64,000 nucleotides of DNA. Origin: Polaribacter pectinis. GTDB lineage: Bacteria > Bacteroidota > Bacteroidia > Flavobacteriales > Flavobacteriaceae. Location: positions 1,891,501 to 1,955,500 of the forward strand of contig NZ_CP060695.1 of the NCBI RefSeq assembly GCF_014352875.1, given 5' to 3'. The translations under genes were made by a program, and so were the position numbers. The notes beneath the pieces are model-generated. The model saw only the letters and a program-made list of their open reading frames with translations, did no database searches and was not told the origin of the DNA. Positions 38,959-52,437 of the stretch are shown here, in pieces. Position 1 is the first letter of the stretch, and each line of letters starts with the position of its first letter.

Positions 38959-40446
38959 TTATTCTAAAATAAGTTTTGAAACGCCAATAGATTTTTTATT
39001 TAGCTCACTATTTCCTTTAATCATAAAATTCTCTAATACCTCAAAACCACTACCACGAACATTTGGGTTTATAAAATCTGGCTTTGTAAAAACAGCATTT
39101 ACATCTTTTGGAAGATTACCGATATTGTTATAATACACGTTATTGCTAAATATGGTATTTTGGTCTTCTCCAAAAGAAAAAGTGCTATTGCCTTCAGAGT
39201 AAAATATATTATTTTTAAAAGTGGTATTTACTGGCCAAGCCTCACCCCAATTATCCATTTTAACAATAGTATTGTCTAATGATTTTTTAGGTAAAATTAT
39301 TACGTTATTGTAAATATCAGTATTTTCTACTGGACCTGTTATATGAAATACTGGCGAAAAATCGCCTTCACGTTCAGTTGGATAAGGGCGAATACCATCG
39401 TTTACACTAATATTATGTCTAATAATGGTATTTTTTGTGCCCATATTACCAGAAGTTTTATAAGTAAAGCCATTATTACAAACCAGTAAAAATCCACCAT
39501 AATTATCGTGACTATAATTATACTGAATAATGGTTCCTTCACAGTTATAATCCGAATCATACCCTTGTCCATCCCATTTTGCTCTGTGTCCACTCACTTC
39601 ATTATACTGTATTACTGTATTGTCTGAACTCCAAGGCCAAATACCAGCTGCTGCTTCTTCGTGCGAAAGCATATCAGGAAAATCTCTAAGTACATTATGT
39701 TCTACAATAGCACCATCACAACCAATAGGTACAATACCATCACCTGGAATTTGTTCTAATAAGTTATTGCGAACAATAACACCAATACTAGGATACCATT
39801 TTTCTCTATTAATATTTCCCCAAGAATTAATACCATTTCTACCACAGTGATGTAAATAACAATTTTGAATAATTAAATTTACAAAACGTGTTTTTACTTT
39901 CTCACCTGAGTTTCTCCATACAATAGCACTTCCGCCTCCATCACTTTTTACTAAACTTCCATTCACATGATGAATTTCAAGACTATCTAATACTATATGA
40001 TGAACATCTCCAAAATCTTCAGCTTTAATAGTAACACCTCTTCTGTTAGCTACTCTCTCTTTACCGGTATTGGTAATTTCTAAATTATTAACTTCCCAAT
40101 ATTCAACATTGTAGAGCAATAGTGTATGCAATTTTTGTCCTTCACCATGAATTGCTGGTTTTTCCCCTTTGCCATAACGGTTAATAATGATAGGTTTTCC
40201 TTCAGCACCACTTCCTTGAGGCTCTAATTGGCCAACATAACTAGTTCCTGATTTAAATAGTATTTTATCTCCAGGTTGAAAAACAACACTATTAACTTTG
40301 CTTAATGAAGCCCAAGCTTTTTCTGGTGAATTTCCAGAATTGGAATCGTTACCATTAGTAGCATCTACATAATAGGTTGAAGAACAGCTTGTGGTAATTA
40401 TTAGCAAAAAAAGTATGAAAAACGGAAACAAATTATTTTTATACAT
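38959..40446 (-). CDS. right-handed parallel beta-helix lipoprotein (family member 1)
   Basis: 495 residues. Lipobox TTSCSSTYY (Cys21). The mature start YYVDATNGNDSNSGNSPEKAW is the common opening of secreted parallel beta-helix proteins (pectate-lyase-like), followed by FQPGDKILFKSG and repeated N-rich turns (VIVRNNLLEQIPGDGI, TVIQYNEVSGH, TIIQYNYSHDNYGGF). Best matched by the protein at 49892: both share PGDGIV, EAAAGIWPxxS, QYNEVSGH, WDxQGxDSD and QYNYSHDNxGGF. The fold occurs in polysaccharide lyases and in GH28, GH82, GH110 and GH120, but no catalytic motif of a named family is recognised. Probably acts on the PUL substrate. It is the last gene of the right arm, 9 bp after GH2. Confidence 0.8.
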   Translation of the reverse strand: MYKNNLFPFFILFLLIITTSCSSTYYVDATNGNDSNSGNSPEKAWASLSKVNSVVFQPGDKILFKSGTSYVGQLEPQGSGAEGKPIIINRYGKGEKPAIHGEGQKLHTLLLYNVEYWEVNNLEITNTGKERVANRRGVTIKAEDFGDVHHIVLDSLEIHHVNGSLVKSDGGGSAIVWRNSGEKVKTRFVNLIIQNCYLHHCGRNGINSWGNINREKWYPSIGVIVRNNLLEQIPGDGIVPIGCDGAIVEHNVLRDFPDMLSHEEAAAGIWPWSSDNTVIQYNEVSGHRAKWDGQGYDSDYNCEGTIIQYNYSHDNYGGFLLVCNNGFTYKTSGNMGTKNTIIRHNISVNDGIRPYPTEREGDFSPVFHITGPVENTDIYNNVIILPKKSLDNTIVKMDNWGEAWPVNTTFKNNIFYSEGNSTFSFGEDQNTIFSNNVYYNNIGNLPKDVNAVFTKPDFINPNVRGSGFEVLENFMIKGNSELNKKSIGVSKLILE

Positions 40447-40455
40447 TGTAAAAAG

Positions 40456-43635
<3,180 letters not shown>

Positions 43636-43739
43636 TTATTTGATATTTTTCTTCAAAAATTTATGTTAAAATCGCTCAGTATTTTTGGATTCCCTTGGCA
43701 TTATTTTCTATAACAAAAGCATTTTATTGTGTTGATATG

Positions 43740-45251
43740 TTAATTTCGACTTACCTCATTAGAAATAATTCTATTTATTTCAGCTTTAAACTTCTTTACT
43801 AATTTTTTATTTTTATCTGCAATGTTATTGCGTTCTTCAATATCTTTAGAAAGATCGAATAATTGAGGGTTTAAAGAAGTTCCTGATTCTATGTTTTTTT
43901 CTTCAATCCAAGGTGCTTTTTTCTTTGTAGGATGAATGTATTTATAGTTATTATGTCTTAACGAAAGGGTAACAGACTCTTCTAACAAGTACTTACGACC
44001 CTTACATGACTCCCCAGAAAAAGTATTCCACATGGCATAACTATCTGGAGCTTCATTATCCAAAAGCGTATGACCTATAAGTTGTGCAAAAGAAGCATAC
44101 AAGTCTGTATGTGTAATTAACGCATCGCTTTCTTTTGGTTTAATTGTCCCTGGCCAGTGTACAATTGTAGGTACACGAGTTCCTGCTTCGTAGGCACTAT
44201 ATTTATTACCTCTATATGGTCCGCCTGGTTTATGCTGTCCTAATAATTCTACCGATTGGTCTGTATAACCATCATCTAAAACAGGTCCATTATCACTCGA
44301 AAACACTATGATTGTATTCTCTTTTAATCCTCTTTTTTCGAGATGTTTAGTTAGTTCTCCAGTGATATAATCCATTTGAACGATGGCATCACCTCGAACT
44401 CCCATTTTTGTAGATCCAATAAATCTATTATCAGGTAGTCGAGGGACATGAATATCATGAAATGCAAAATATAAGAAGAATGGTTGTTCTTTGTTTTTAT
44501 CAATAAATAAACGTGCTTGATTAAGCATCTGATATGGAACTGTTTCGTCTTTAAAACGTGCCGAATTTCCTCCAGACATATATCCAATTCTACTAACTCC
44601 ATTGATAATGGTTTTTCCATGGAAATCATCAGAATCGTATCTCAATAATTCAGGATTTTCTATTCCTGTAGGATCATTACCAATCTTTTTCTTGTAACTA
44701 ATTTGTATTGGGTCTTCTTTATCTAGGTTTAATACATGATGGTTCTCTAGTAATACAGAAGGGACTCTATCTCCTGTTGAAGGAATTAAATAGCTATAGT
44801 CGAAACCAATTTCTAAAGGACCAGGTGCAACCTTACCATTCCAATCTACATTTCCATTACCTAAACCTAAATGCCATTTTCCAATAACAGCTGTTTTGTA
44901 ACCATTTTTTTGAAGCATTTTAGGAAGTGTTTCTCTTTTGGTGCTAATTAATAAAGGGGCATCTCCAGGTAAAACAGCAGCATTTTTACGAAATGCATAT
45001 CTTCCTGTTAGTAAAGAATAACGTGATGGCGTACAAGTTGATGCAGAACAGTGTGCATCTGTAAACTTAATGCCTTCTTGCGCTAATTTATCAACATTAG
45101 GAGTTGTTACTTCGGTGGCACCATAAGAACTAAGATCGCCATATCCTAAATCGTCAACATATATTATAACAATATTTGGTCTTGTTTCTTGGCTAAATGT
45201 GTAGGTTGTGAACAATATTAATGTTGCAAAAATCACTTTAATTTTTTTCAT
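43740..45251 (-). CDS. type I sulfatase, periplasmic
   Basis: 503 residues with a cleavable signal peptide (LFTTYTFSQ). NIVIIYVDDLGYGDLSSYG opens the core; the formylglycine site is Cys73 in STCTPSRYSLLTGRYAFR; then VIGKWHLGLG, FHDIHVPRLPDNRF and FSSDNGPVLDDGY. The longer spacing between the CxPSR region and the later motifs, with an inserted PxxxLENHHVLNL segment, resembles arylsulfatases that act on terminal galactose or GalNAc sulfate, which is suggestive only. It lies between beta-helix gene 45281 (29 bp upstream) and GH2. Confidence 0.93.
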   Translation of the reverse strand: MKKIKVIFATLILFTTYTFSQETRPNIVIIYVDDLGYGDLSSYGATEVTTPNVDKLAQEGIKFTDAHCSASTCTPSRYSLLTGRYAFRKNAAVLPGDAPLLISTKRETLPKMLQKNGYKTAVIGKWHLGLGNGNVDWNGKVAPGPLEIGFDYSYLIPSTGDRVPSVLLENHHVLNLDKEDPIQISYKKKIGNDPTGIENPELLRYDSDDFHGKTIINGVSRIGYMSGGNSARFKDETVPYQMLNQARLFIDKNKEQPFFLYFAFHDIHVPRLPDNRFIGSTKMGVRGDAIVQMDYITGELTKHLEKRGLKENTIIVFSSDNGPVLDDGYTDQSVELLGQHKPGGPYRGNKYSAYEAGTRVPTIVHWPGTIKPKESDALITHTDLYASFAQLIGHTLLDNEAPDSYAMWNTFSGESCKGRKYLLEESVTLSLRHNNYKYIHPTKKKAPWIEEKNIESGTSLNPQLFDLSKDIEERNNIADKNKKLVKKFKAEINRIISNEVSRN

Positions 45252-45280
45252 TATATCTTTTTTAAATAATTTAAGTTTTC

Positions 45281-46918
45281 TTATTTCAATTCAATAGCAC
45301 CAATATCTGGTACTCCGTTAATTTTATTACCTAAAATATCTTCATCGACTTTTAGACCAATTAGTAAGCCTTTCTTATCGTTAGGTATTTTAGGGATAGT
45401 TATGCCTTTGTTTTTAATCAATTCAATATTAGTAGGTATATAATCACTAATTTGAGAACCTCCTCTATTTTTAAATTGGGCATCGCCATAGAATGGATTG
45501 GCATCTTGAATAGCAATATTTATTGGCCAAGTGTCTTCTTTTAAGAATAAATTATTTTTAAACACAATGTTTTTAGCTTGCACTTTTCCTGCACCTTCTG
45601 GCCTATACTGATCGCCTTTAACTGATTTTGATTTTCCTGTAATATGAAAAATATTATTGGCAATCAAAATACCTCGAGCAGATTTACCTACTGCAATTTT
45701 AGTCACAATAGTATCTGAAACATACATGGTATTGTTGTAAAAATATGAGTTAAATGGCCCTTTTTGTTTTTTATTATTCCCAACGTAACCACTTAACCAA
45801 AAGAGTTTGCCTTCTTGAAAGGCTCCATTTTCTCCTTTAATTCTATAACCATCGTTAATACTTACATTGTATCTGTAACTACAGTTGTAGTTGTTTCCTA
45901 AAATTTCACAAAAACCACCTGCATTATTTCTACTTAAATTATACTGAACAATAATATTGCTACAATTAAAATCTATATGAAGTCCAGCAGAATCTCCAGG
46001 GCCATTTGCGTTTTCGAACTTATTTTTTTCAATTAATATATTGTCGCAACCCCAAGTCCATAAGCCGCTACCGCGACCCCATTTTCTTGAATCATCATTT
46101 GAACCAGATTTGTTTACGGTATTATTATACACATGTCCACTGGAAACATTACTCATTTGTATTCCAGGGCCACCAGTTTTAAACACTTCATTACCAAATA
46201 AAGTGATGTTTTGTATAGACCCTTTTTTATTCCCAGTATATTTAATTCCTGTATGACTAACATTACTAATTGAAGAATTGCTTACGGTCACATTTTTAAT
46301 AAAAGCATTAGGAGTTCTATTAAAAAATCGAATACCATAACCATAACTTTGCGTACCGTTAGCACTTCTTACTTCGGCTTCTGAACGTGTAAATCCTTTA
46401 TTTTCGAAATAAATATTAGAGATATCAACATTATTAATAGTAATGTTTTCAGAAACTACAGGTTTTGTAGTTTTAACTAAAATACCACATCGCATTGATT
46501 TTTTATTGGAAATGATATGGTCATTATTGCTGCCATCTGCAATGATTTTTATGCTTTCAACACATATATTAGAGCAATTTTCTAACAATATTCCATTTAA
46601 AAACCCTTTTGAATTTATAGTTGTAAACTGAGTAAAATTACAATCTGATGCGTATGATTTTATTACAATAGGTTGATTTTTAGACCCTTTTTTATTTTTT
46701 AAAATTAAACTACCTTTAATTTCGTAACCCGAAGCTAAAGCAATAATGTCTCCTGGTTGTAGATGAAGGTTTTCTATATTTTTAAAAGATTTCCAAGGTT
46801 CTTTTATATTTGTGCCAATGCTTTGGTCATTTCCATCTTTAGGGTGGATATAATATGTTTTAGCATACGAAAACCCCATAACCAATAAAAAAATCAAGAT
46901 AAGTAGGCTTTTATTCAT
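45281..46918 (-). CDS. secreted right-handed beta-helix protein (family member 2)
   Basis: 545 residues with a signal peptide (LLVMGFSYA). Opens TYYIHPKDGNDQSIG, then LQPGDIIALASG. Mid-protein motifs WGRGSGLWTWG, LHIDFNC, IVQYNLSRNNAGGFCEILGN and YRYNVSINDGYR are shared almost exactly with the protein at 54817, so these two form a subgroup distinct from 38959 and 49892. The C-terminus ends GVPDIGAIEL with no sorting domain, suggesting a periplasmic or vesicle location. The catalytic function is not known; a lyase or hydrolase on the PUL polysaccharide is inferred from fold and context. It lies 14 bp after the acetylesterase gene 46933 in the operon. Confidence 0.8.
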   Translation of the reverse strand: MNKSLLILIFLLVMGFSYAKTYYIHPKDGNDQSIGTNIKEPWKSFKNIENLHLQPGDIIALASGYEIKGSLILKNKKGSKNQPIVIKSYASDCNFTQFTTINSKGFLNGILLENCSNICVESIKIIADGSNNDHIISNKKSMRCGILVKTTKPVVSENITINNVDISNIYFENKGFTRSEAEVRSANGTQSYGYGIRFFNRTPNAFIKNVTVSNSSISNVSHTGIKYTGNKKGSIQNITLFGNEVFKTGGPGIQMSNVSSGHVYNNTVNKSGSNDDSRKWGRGSGLWTWGCDNILIEKNKFENANGPGDSAGLHIDFNCSNIIVQYNLSRNNAGGFCEILGNNYNCSYRYNVSINDGYRIKGENGAFQEGKLFWLSGYVGNNKKQKGPFNSYFYNNTMYVSDTIVTKIAVGKSARGILIANNIFHITGKSKSVKGDQYRPEGAGKVQAKNIVFKNNLFLKEDTWPINIAIQDANPFYGDAQFKNRGGSQISDYIPTNIELIKNKGITIPKIPNDKKGLLIGLKVDEDILGNKINGVPDIGAIELK

Positions 46919-46932
46919 ATTATTTTCAATAA

Positions 46933-48333
46933 TTATTTGTTATCCCAATTATCGGTTCTAAAAGAAGATGCAGGTAAACCTTCTACATTGTATAGTGTTC
47001 CTTCTACACAGTTTTTAAAAGCATAGCGTACAGCAATGGGTTCTTGCACTTTATCTGACCAAACTGTTAAGGATTTTTTGTGTTTAGTTATTTTAACATC
47101 AGCTTCATAAAACACTTTATCATTTCCTGCTATTTCAAAACCATGCAATTTTTTACCAAAACTTGAAAATCCATTATTTGCATAATCAAAGTTTAAAATT
47201 GCTTTAGAATCTTCTACTTTCATTTCTTTATAAACAGGCCCACTATAAGTTATTCCTCCAATATTATAGGTTTTAGATAAAGCCCAATAAGCTAATCTAT
47301 CTCCGACAGGTTTTTTGTTGGAAGGATGGATATTATCACATTCACCTATATCCATAGTTACTGCCATTCCAGAATTTTTTAGAGACTGCATGGTTTTTAA
47401 CTGGGCTTCTCTTAAATATGCTGTATTTATACCATTGTATTCAAATGGCGCAATTTGAACATAATAAAATGGAAAATCTTGTTTCCAGCTCGTTCTTCAA
47501 GAGCTCACCATTTTGGTTACAAGTTCTTGATATTCATTTGCTCGTAATTTGTTAGATTCTCCTTGATACCAAATAACGCCTTTCATGTTATAGCCAATAA
47601 AAGGATGTAACATGGCATTGTATAAAAGTGTTGGAACTTGTTGCTTCATCTTTTTTGGTATTTCTTTTGGAATTACCACAGATTCAAATTGAGATAAAGT
47701 TTCCTTATCTGTCCATGCCTCTGCTGTTGAACTTCCCCAGGATGCATGTATTAACCCAACAGGAACTCCTAAAATAGCTTGTATTTTTTTTCCATAATAA
47801 TATGCAGTTGCACTAAAATTGCTTGCCGTTTCAGGTGATGTTTCTTGCCATGTACCACTAACATCATCCAATGGAATTAAGCTTGCATCCTTTTTTACAT
47901 GAAAGAATCTAAGTTGACTGTTTTTTGAATTTAAAATGGTTTCTAAACTCCCAATAATAGGTTCGTTAACTTTCCCTTTTAAGGGCATTTCCATATTAGA
48001 TTGTCCTGAACAAATCCAAACTTCACCTATTAGTACATTTTTTAACGTAACGTTTTGACTTCCTTTTATTTTTAGAGTATATGGACCACCTGCTTTGGGA
48101 GTTTGAAGTTTAACTTGCCATTTACCATTTGCATCAGTTTCTGTTGAAGATTTCTCTCCCCAACTGCCCATGATTTTAATTTTTGTATTTGGTTTGTCTT
48201 CACCCCAGATTGCAACTTTTTCATTTTGTTGAAGAACCATATTATTCCCAAAAAATGAAGGTAATTTTGTTTGTGAAAATAAAAGTGTCCCGTAAAGGAA
48301 AAACACTAATAAAAGCCCTTGTTTTTTTAACAT
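46933..48333 (-). pseudogene. SASA/sialate O-acetylesterase-like gene interrupted by an in-frame TGA
   Basis: One continuous frame of 467 codons from ATG 48333 to TAA 46933, broken by TGA at 47499-47497. The first part has a signal peptide (LLVFFLYGTLLFSQ), a beta domain (QNEKVAIWGE), the nucleophile block WICSGQSNMEMP and WYQGESNKLR. Right after KMVSS comes the TGA where homologues have Trp (SS-x-RTSWKQ), then QIAPFEY, TMDIGECDNIHPSNK (Asp/His box) and FRTDNWDNK. A single TGG-to-TGA change explains it. The truncated product lacks the catalytic Asp/His part. It lies between sulfatase 48356 and beta-helix gene 45281. The expected role was removal of acetyl groups from the glycan. Confidence 0.88.
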
Positions 48334-48355
48334 CTTTAATAATTTAAGTAGAACA

Positions 48356-49879
48356 TTATTTTTTTGATTCTAACATTTGATTATATTGTCTTGAAATTTT
48401 TCCAAAACCAGGCTCAATGCCTTGAGCCATTTGGTCTAATACTTCTGGTTGTTCTTTTTCTAACCATTTTATAATATCGCCAGCATTTGGAGGGGGACAA
48501 TTAACCCAATTAATTGGGTCTAGTCCAAAATCATGATTTTTAGAATTCCAGTCGTTATAATGGCCACGCATTTTATTGGCTACATCCTTAAATTCTGGAT
48601 TATCGATTAGATTATTAACCTCAAAAGGGTCATTAATGATATCGAATAATTCTTCAGGTTCTTTTGAAGCTGCAAAAAACTTAGATTGTAATGTATCCAA
48701 TTCGCCATTTTCTTTTAATCCTCTCATAATATGCACAGCAGGTCTGTGAAATTCTAAATAGGCTTGATGCGCATCATGAGATTGGTCTACAATGTTATTT
48801 TTAATATATCTGTATTCATGCGTAGTAATTGCTCTTGATTGTTCTAACACTTCATCCCATAAATCTCTTGCAGAATAAATATATTCGCGAGGGTTTTCAT
48901 CTTCCTTAATAATGGAACGAGCAGTCATATAATCAGGTAGTTCAACACCAGCCGCGTCTAATATGGTAGCCGCAACATCAACAGAAGCGACTAAACGTGT
49001 GTCTTTTTTTCCGCCAGAAAGTTTAGCTGGCCAGTTTACAATTAGAGGTAAGTGTAATCCTGGTTCGTATAAATAGCCCTTTCCTCTTACATTACATCTG
49101 CCATTATCGCCAATAAAAATAATGATAGTATTGTCTTTCATCCCTTTGGCTTCTAAATCGGCTAATAATAAACCAACTTCAGCATCCATATATTCAATTT
49201 GATCTAAATATTTAGCCCAATCTTCACGAATAACTGGATTGTCTGCATAGTGTGGAGGTAATGCAACATCGTCCGGGTTTACTTTATGGGTTGATTTCTC
49301 TCTGATACTATTCCACCAATCGCCTCTATGTGTCACATGCATGGTTACCTGTTGAAAGAAAGGTTGGTCTTCTGGTAAAGCTTCATGTTTTTTATCAAAT
49401 AATCCAAATTGGGTTTCTCCATCCCATTTACCTAACATGTCATGCTTAAAATTAACATCAATTTTTTGTCCGTTTTGTCTAACTAAATTACTTCCAATAA
49501 TGGTAGTGTAACCAGCATCTCTTAAATAGGATGTAATTGGTTTATAAGGTTTTGCTAATGGAATTTTTCTGTTTGACCTATGGTGCTGTGCATTAATAAT
49601 ATTTTGATGCACTCCTGTAATCATATTAGATCTACTTGGTGAACAAATAGAATTATTTCCATAAGCATTCATATATTGAATACCCGTTTTAGCTAATTTA
49701 TTTAGGACAGGCGTTTTAACAGCAATCATGCCATAGCTTTCAATATCTGTACTTATATCTTCTGATAGAATAAATAGAATATTAGGCTTAATGTCTTCTT
49801 TTTTCTGATTGGCACAAGATGCTAATACCAATGAAGAAAATAATATTAATAGAAAATTTAAATTATTAGATTTTGTCAT
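48356..49879 (-). CDS. type I sulfatase, sulfamidase-like branch, lipoprotein
   Basis: 507 residues. Lipobox LASCANQ (Cys22). The core starts NILFILSEDISTDIESYG, with SEDIS in place of the VDDxG of the other copies. The formylglycine site is Cys79 in NSICSPSRSNMITG, followed by HQNIINAQHHRS, FIGDNGRCNVRGK and DPFEVNNLID. This set (ED at the metal site, QHHR after the active site, short second half) is that of the N-sulfoglucosamine sulfohydrolase-like subgroup; marine members act on O-sulfated glycans too, so the bond cut is not certain. It is followed 22 bp later by the broken acetylesterase. Confidence 0.9.
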   Translation of the reverse strand: MTKSNNLNFLLILFSSLVLASCANQKKEDIKPNILFILSEDISTDIESYGMIAVKTPVLNKLAKTGIQYMNAYGNNSICSPSRSNMITGVHQNIINAQHHRSNRKIPLAKPYKPITSYLRDAGYTTIIGSNLVRQNGQKIDVNFKHDMLGKWDGETQFGLFDKKHEALPEDQPFFQQVTMHVTHRGDWWNSIREKSTHKVNPDDVALPPHYADNPVIREDWAKYLDQIEYMDAEVGLLLADLEAKGMKDNTIIIFIGDNGRCNVRGKGYLYEPGLHLPLIVNWPAKLSGGKKDTRLVASVDVAATILDAAGVELPDYMTARSIIKEDENPREYIYSARDLWDEVLEQSRAITTHEYRYIKNNIVDQSHDAHQAYLEFHRPAVHIMRGLKENGELDTLQSKFFAASKEPEELFDIINDPFEVNNLIDNPEFKDVANKMRGHYNDWNSKNHDFGLDPINWVNCPPPNAGDIIKWLEKEQPEVLDQMAQGIEPGFGKISRQYNQMLESKK

Positions 49880-49891
49880 TCTATAATAGTT

Positions 49892-52435
49892 TTACTTTTT
49901 AATAAATTTTATAGTTTGTTGAGAATTTCTTGTTGTTATGTTAAGAAAATATAACCCTCCTCTTATACTATATAAATTGAATGTATGTTTACTTTGTTCT
50001 AAATTTTTATATTCCTTTTTATAAATAACACTTCCTGTTAAAGAAATAATTTGAACAGTAGCTTTATTTAAATGTGCATGTGTATTTATAGAAATAGCAT
50101 TCTCTACTATATTGCTTCCAGCAACAGAAAACAACTTGTTTTTTATATTGAATTCTAAATCTAATCCAAGAGTTTCATGTAGCTCATGTGCACCAATAGT
50201 AGGTGCAATACCACTAGGAACTGTATTTCCAAAAAAATCTAATCCTCCATTATTTGGTATAATTACACCAGCGGCTTTTGCAGGACTATTTGTTTCTAGT
50301 TTGTAGTCATCAGGTGAATTATCAAGTCCTGGATTAACAAATAAAGGATCTGATGTTAAAGCATTTGCCTCTTCTGTAGGAACTGTAATATTTCCATAAT
50401 ACAAATTATGGCTATATGTATTGTTAGTACTTTGTCTGTGCCTGAAAATTGAAAGTTGAGGGTCTGTACTTACAAACAAGTTGTTTTTAAAATGGGTTTG
50501 ATCAGGCCAACCATTCCAATTGGTTAAGTGAACAAATTCTTCGGCAACCGTAGAAGGTTTGGTATTGTAATAGATGGTATTGTTGTAGATTTGAGTGTTA
50601 AGTGTAGGTCCACCAATATGAAAAGAGGGTGCAAAATTTGTTCCAGACCCCCAAGTTCTATACCCATCGTTTATACTTATATTATATCTTATGATACTGT
50701 TTTTGTTTTGGCTTTCATTATTATTCAATCCGTTAGATACCACTAAACAAAATCCGCCAGCATTATCATGACTGTAATTGTATTGAATGATGGTGTTTTC
50801 ACACCTCCAGTCAGAATCAAACCCTTGTGCATCCCAACTAGCTATATGACCACTTACTTCATTATACTGAATCGTACAATTTATTGAATTAAAAGGCCAA
50901 ATTCCAGCTGCGGCATTTTCAGAAACATCAGGTAAGTTATTTGTAAAGTCTCTGCAAATATTGTATTCGCATAGACTATCTTCTGTTCCGTGCATAACAA
51001 TACCATCACCAGGTACGCGTTCAATAAGGTTTTGTGCTACATAAACTCTTAAACTTCCATATTGAGTTGACCAATAATCTGTAGATCCATTTATTCCGTT
51101 TCTTTCACAGTCATAAATGTGATTTCCTATTATTTGCAAATCTACCAATCTACTTAAAATTGCACCCTGGTTACGAAATCTAATTCCTCCACTTGTTCCG
51201 TTAGATTTTACTGGATCTCCAGCAACATCATGTACGTCATTATTCTTTACAATGATTTCAGGAATATCACCTTCGTTATCAGCTATTATAGCAATTCCAT
51301 ATCTGTATCCTGCTACGGTTCCGCAATTGTTAGAAACATCAAACCCATCAAAAACCGTATAGCTAGCATTATTTATTTCTACCGCATATAATACACAAGT
51401 TGGGGCTATTTTGGGTTTATTTCCAGTTCCATAAGACGTATAAGTAATTGGATTAGAAGCAGCTCCTTTTCTAGTGATAATAAGTTGCTCTGTCCACGTT
51501 TCACCAGATTTAAACAACACTTGATCTCCAGGCATAAAAAGAAAGTTGTTGACTTTTGAAACCGTTTGCCACGCATTACTTTCTGATAAGCCATCGTTAG
51601 TATCCAATCCATTTGTTGCATCTATATAATAGGTGCTAACTGGAGTTGCAGGAGAAATTGTTAATTCTATTTGATCTGAAATTGAGGGATTACTAACATA
51701 ACTAACTTTTAAAGTAATAGTACCTTCCGAAACAGCAGTAATTAATCCGCTTTGGTCTATAGTTGCACTTCCTGTACCATCAACTATTTCCCATAACTCG
51801 GTACTTGCGGTTAATGGAATTTTAACTGCTTCGGCTTGGTATGAAAATCCAACTTGCATTGCGTTGAGATTATCAGTATTTATTAAGCGAATTTGATCTG
51901 GTGAACTTCCAGTTTCAGTAATCTCAAAATCATCAGCGTATATGGCTCCTGCAGGTGCATTCCATTTAAAAAGACTAAAAGATACTGTACTTGTATTAGC
52001 ATCTCCATCAGTTGTAAAAGAATACGAATATTGAGCATAGGCTGTGCTTGTATTGACAGTTACATTGTTTAAGTATTTTACAGAAGTAGCATTATTTACA
52101 ACTTGAATGGTTGCAGTTTGATTGTTAAATTCTGATCTAGCCCAAAATTTAATTTGGTAAGTGGTATTTCCTTTTAAATATATAGCTTGTTGTAAGCTGC
52201 CATTACCGTTTTTAATTTTTCCTGCATTAGTGCCAGAATGTACTTCAGAAGCAACACTTGTTAAAGTGTTATTCCAATCGTTCCAAGCTGTCATTCCCTG
52301 TTCAAAGTCATGATTAATAATGTAATCGTCTGTTCCAGCTAAAATAGAAGTTACAGAACTTTCACTAACTACAATAAAACTTTGTGTAGTTATTGAAATA
52401 AAAAACAAACAGCATATTGAGAGTAGTTTTTTCAT
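49892..52435 (-). CDS. T9SS-secreted beta-helix protein with N-terminal CBM and Big-like modules (family member 3)
   Basis: 847 residues. Order: signal peptide; jelly-roll binding module 40-180 (INHDFEQGMTAWNDWNN ... IYADDFEIT); Big-like Ig module about 185-265 (LWEIVDGTGSATIDQSGLIT); parallel beta-helix about 270-740 beginning YYIDATNGLDTNDGLS, with PGDGIVMHG, ENAAAGIWPF, QYNEVSGHIASWD and QYNYSHDNAGGF, matching the protein at 38959; then a T9SS sorting domain (THAHLNKATVQIISLTG ... QQTIKFIKK). The accessory modules and sorting domain are near-copies of those on the sulfatase at 52438. It is predicted to be a cell-surface or secreted polysaccharide-active enzyme of unknown reaction. It lies 2 bp after the sulfatase gene. 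Confidence 0.82.
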   Translation of the reverse strand: MKKLLSICCLFFISITTQSFIVVSESSVTSILAGTDDYIINHDFEQGMTAWNDWNNTLTSVASEVHSGTNAGKIKNGNGSLQQAIYLKGNTTYQIKFWARSEFNNQTATIQVVNNATSVKYLNNVTVNTSTAYAQYSYSFTTDGDANTSTVSFSLFKWNAPAGAIYADDFEITETGSSPDQIRLINTDNLNAMQVGFSYQAEAVKIPLTASTELWEIVDGTGSATIDQSGLITAVSEGTITLKVSYVSNPSISDQIELTISPATPVSTYYIDATNGLDTNDGLSESNAWQTVSKVNNFLFMPGDQVLFKSGETWTEQLIITRKGAASNPITYTSYGTGNKPKIAPTCVLYAVEINNASYTVFDGFDVSNNCGTVAGYRYGIAIIADNEGDIPEIIVKNNDVHDVAGDPVKSNGTSGGIRFRNQGAILSRLVDLQIIGNHIYDCERNGINGSTDYWSTQYGSLRVYVAQNLIERVPGDGIVMHGTEDSLCEYNICRDFTNNLPDVSENAAAGIWPFNSINCTIQYNEVSGHIASWDAQGFDSDWRCENTIIQYNYSHDNAGGFCLVVSNGLNNNESQNKNSIIRYNISINDGYRTWGSGTNFAPSFHIGGPTLNTQIYNNTIYYNTKPSTVAEEFVHLTNWNGWPDQTHFKNNLFVSTDPQLSIFRHRQSTNNTYSHNLYYGNITVPTEEANALTSDPLFVNPGLDNSPDDYKLETNSPAKAAGVIIPNNGGLDFFGNTVPSGIAPTIGAHELHETLGLDLEFNIKNKLFSVAGSNIVENAISINTHAHLNKATVQIISLTGSVIYKKEYKNLEQSKHTFNLYSIRGGLYFLNITTRNSQQTIKFIKK

Positions 52436-52437
52436 AT

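Noticed and set aside
47497..47499. UGA recoding or selenocysteine at the esterase stop
   Set aside because: Trp is encoded by TGG everywhere in intact genes, no selenocysteine-type element was seen after the codon, and other TGA-for-Trp sites in the window lie in obvious pseudogenes. Mutation is simpler.
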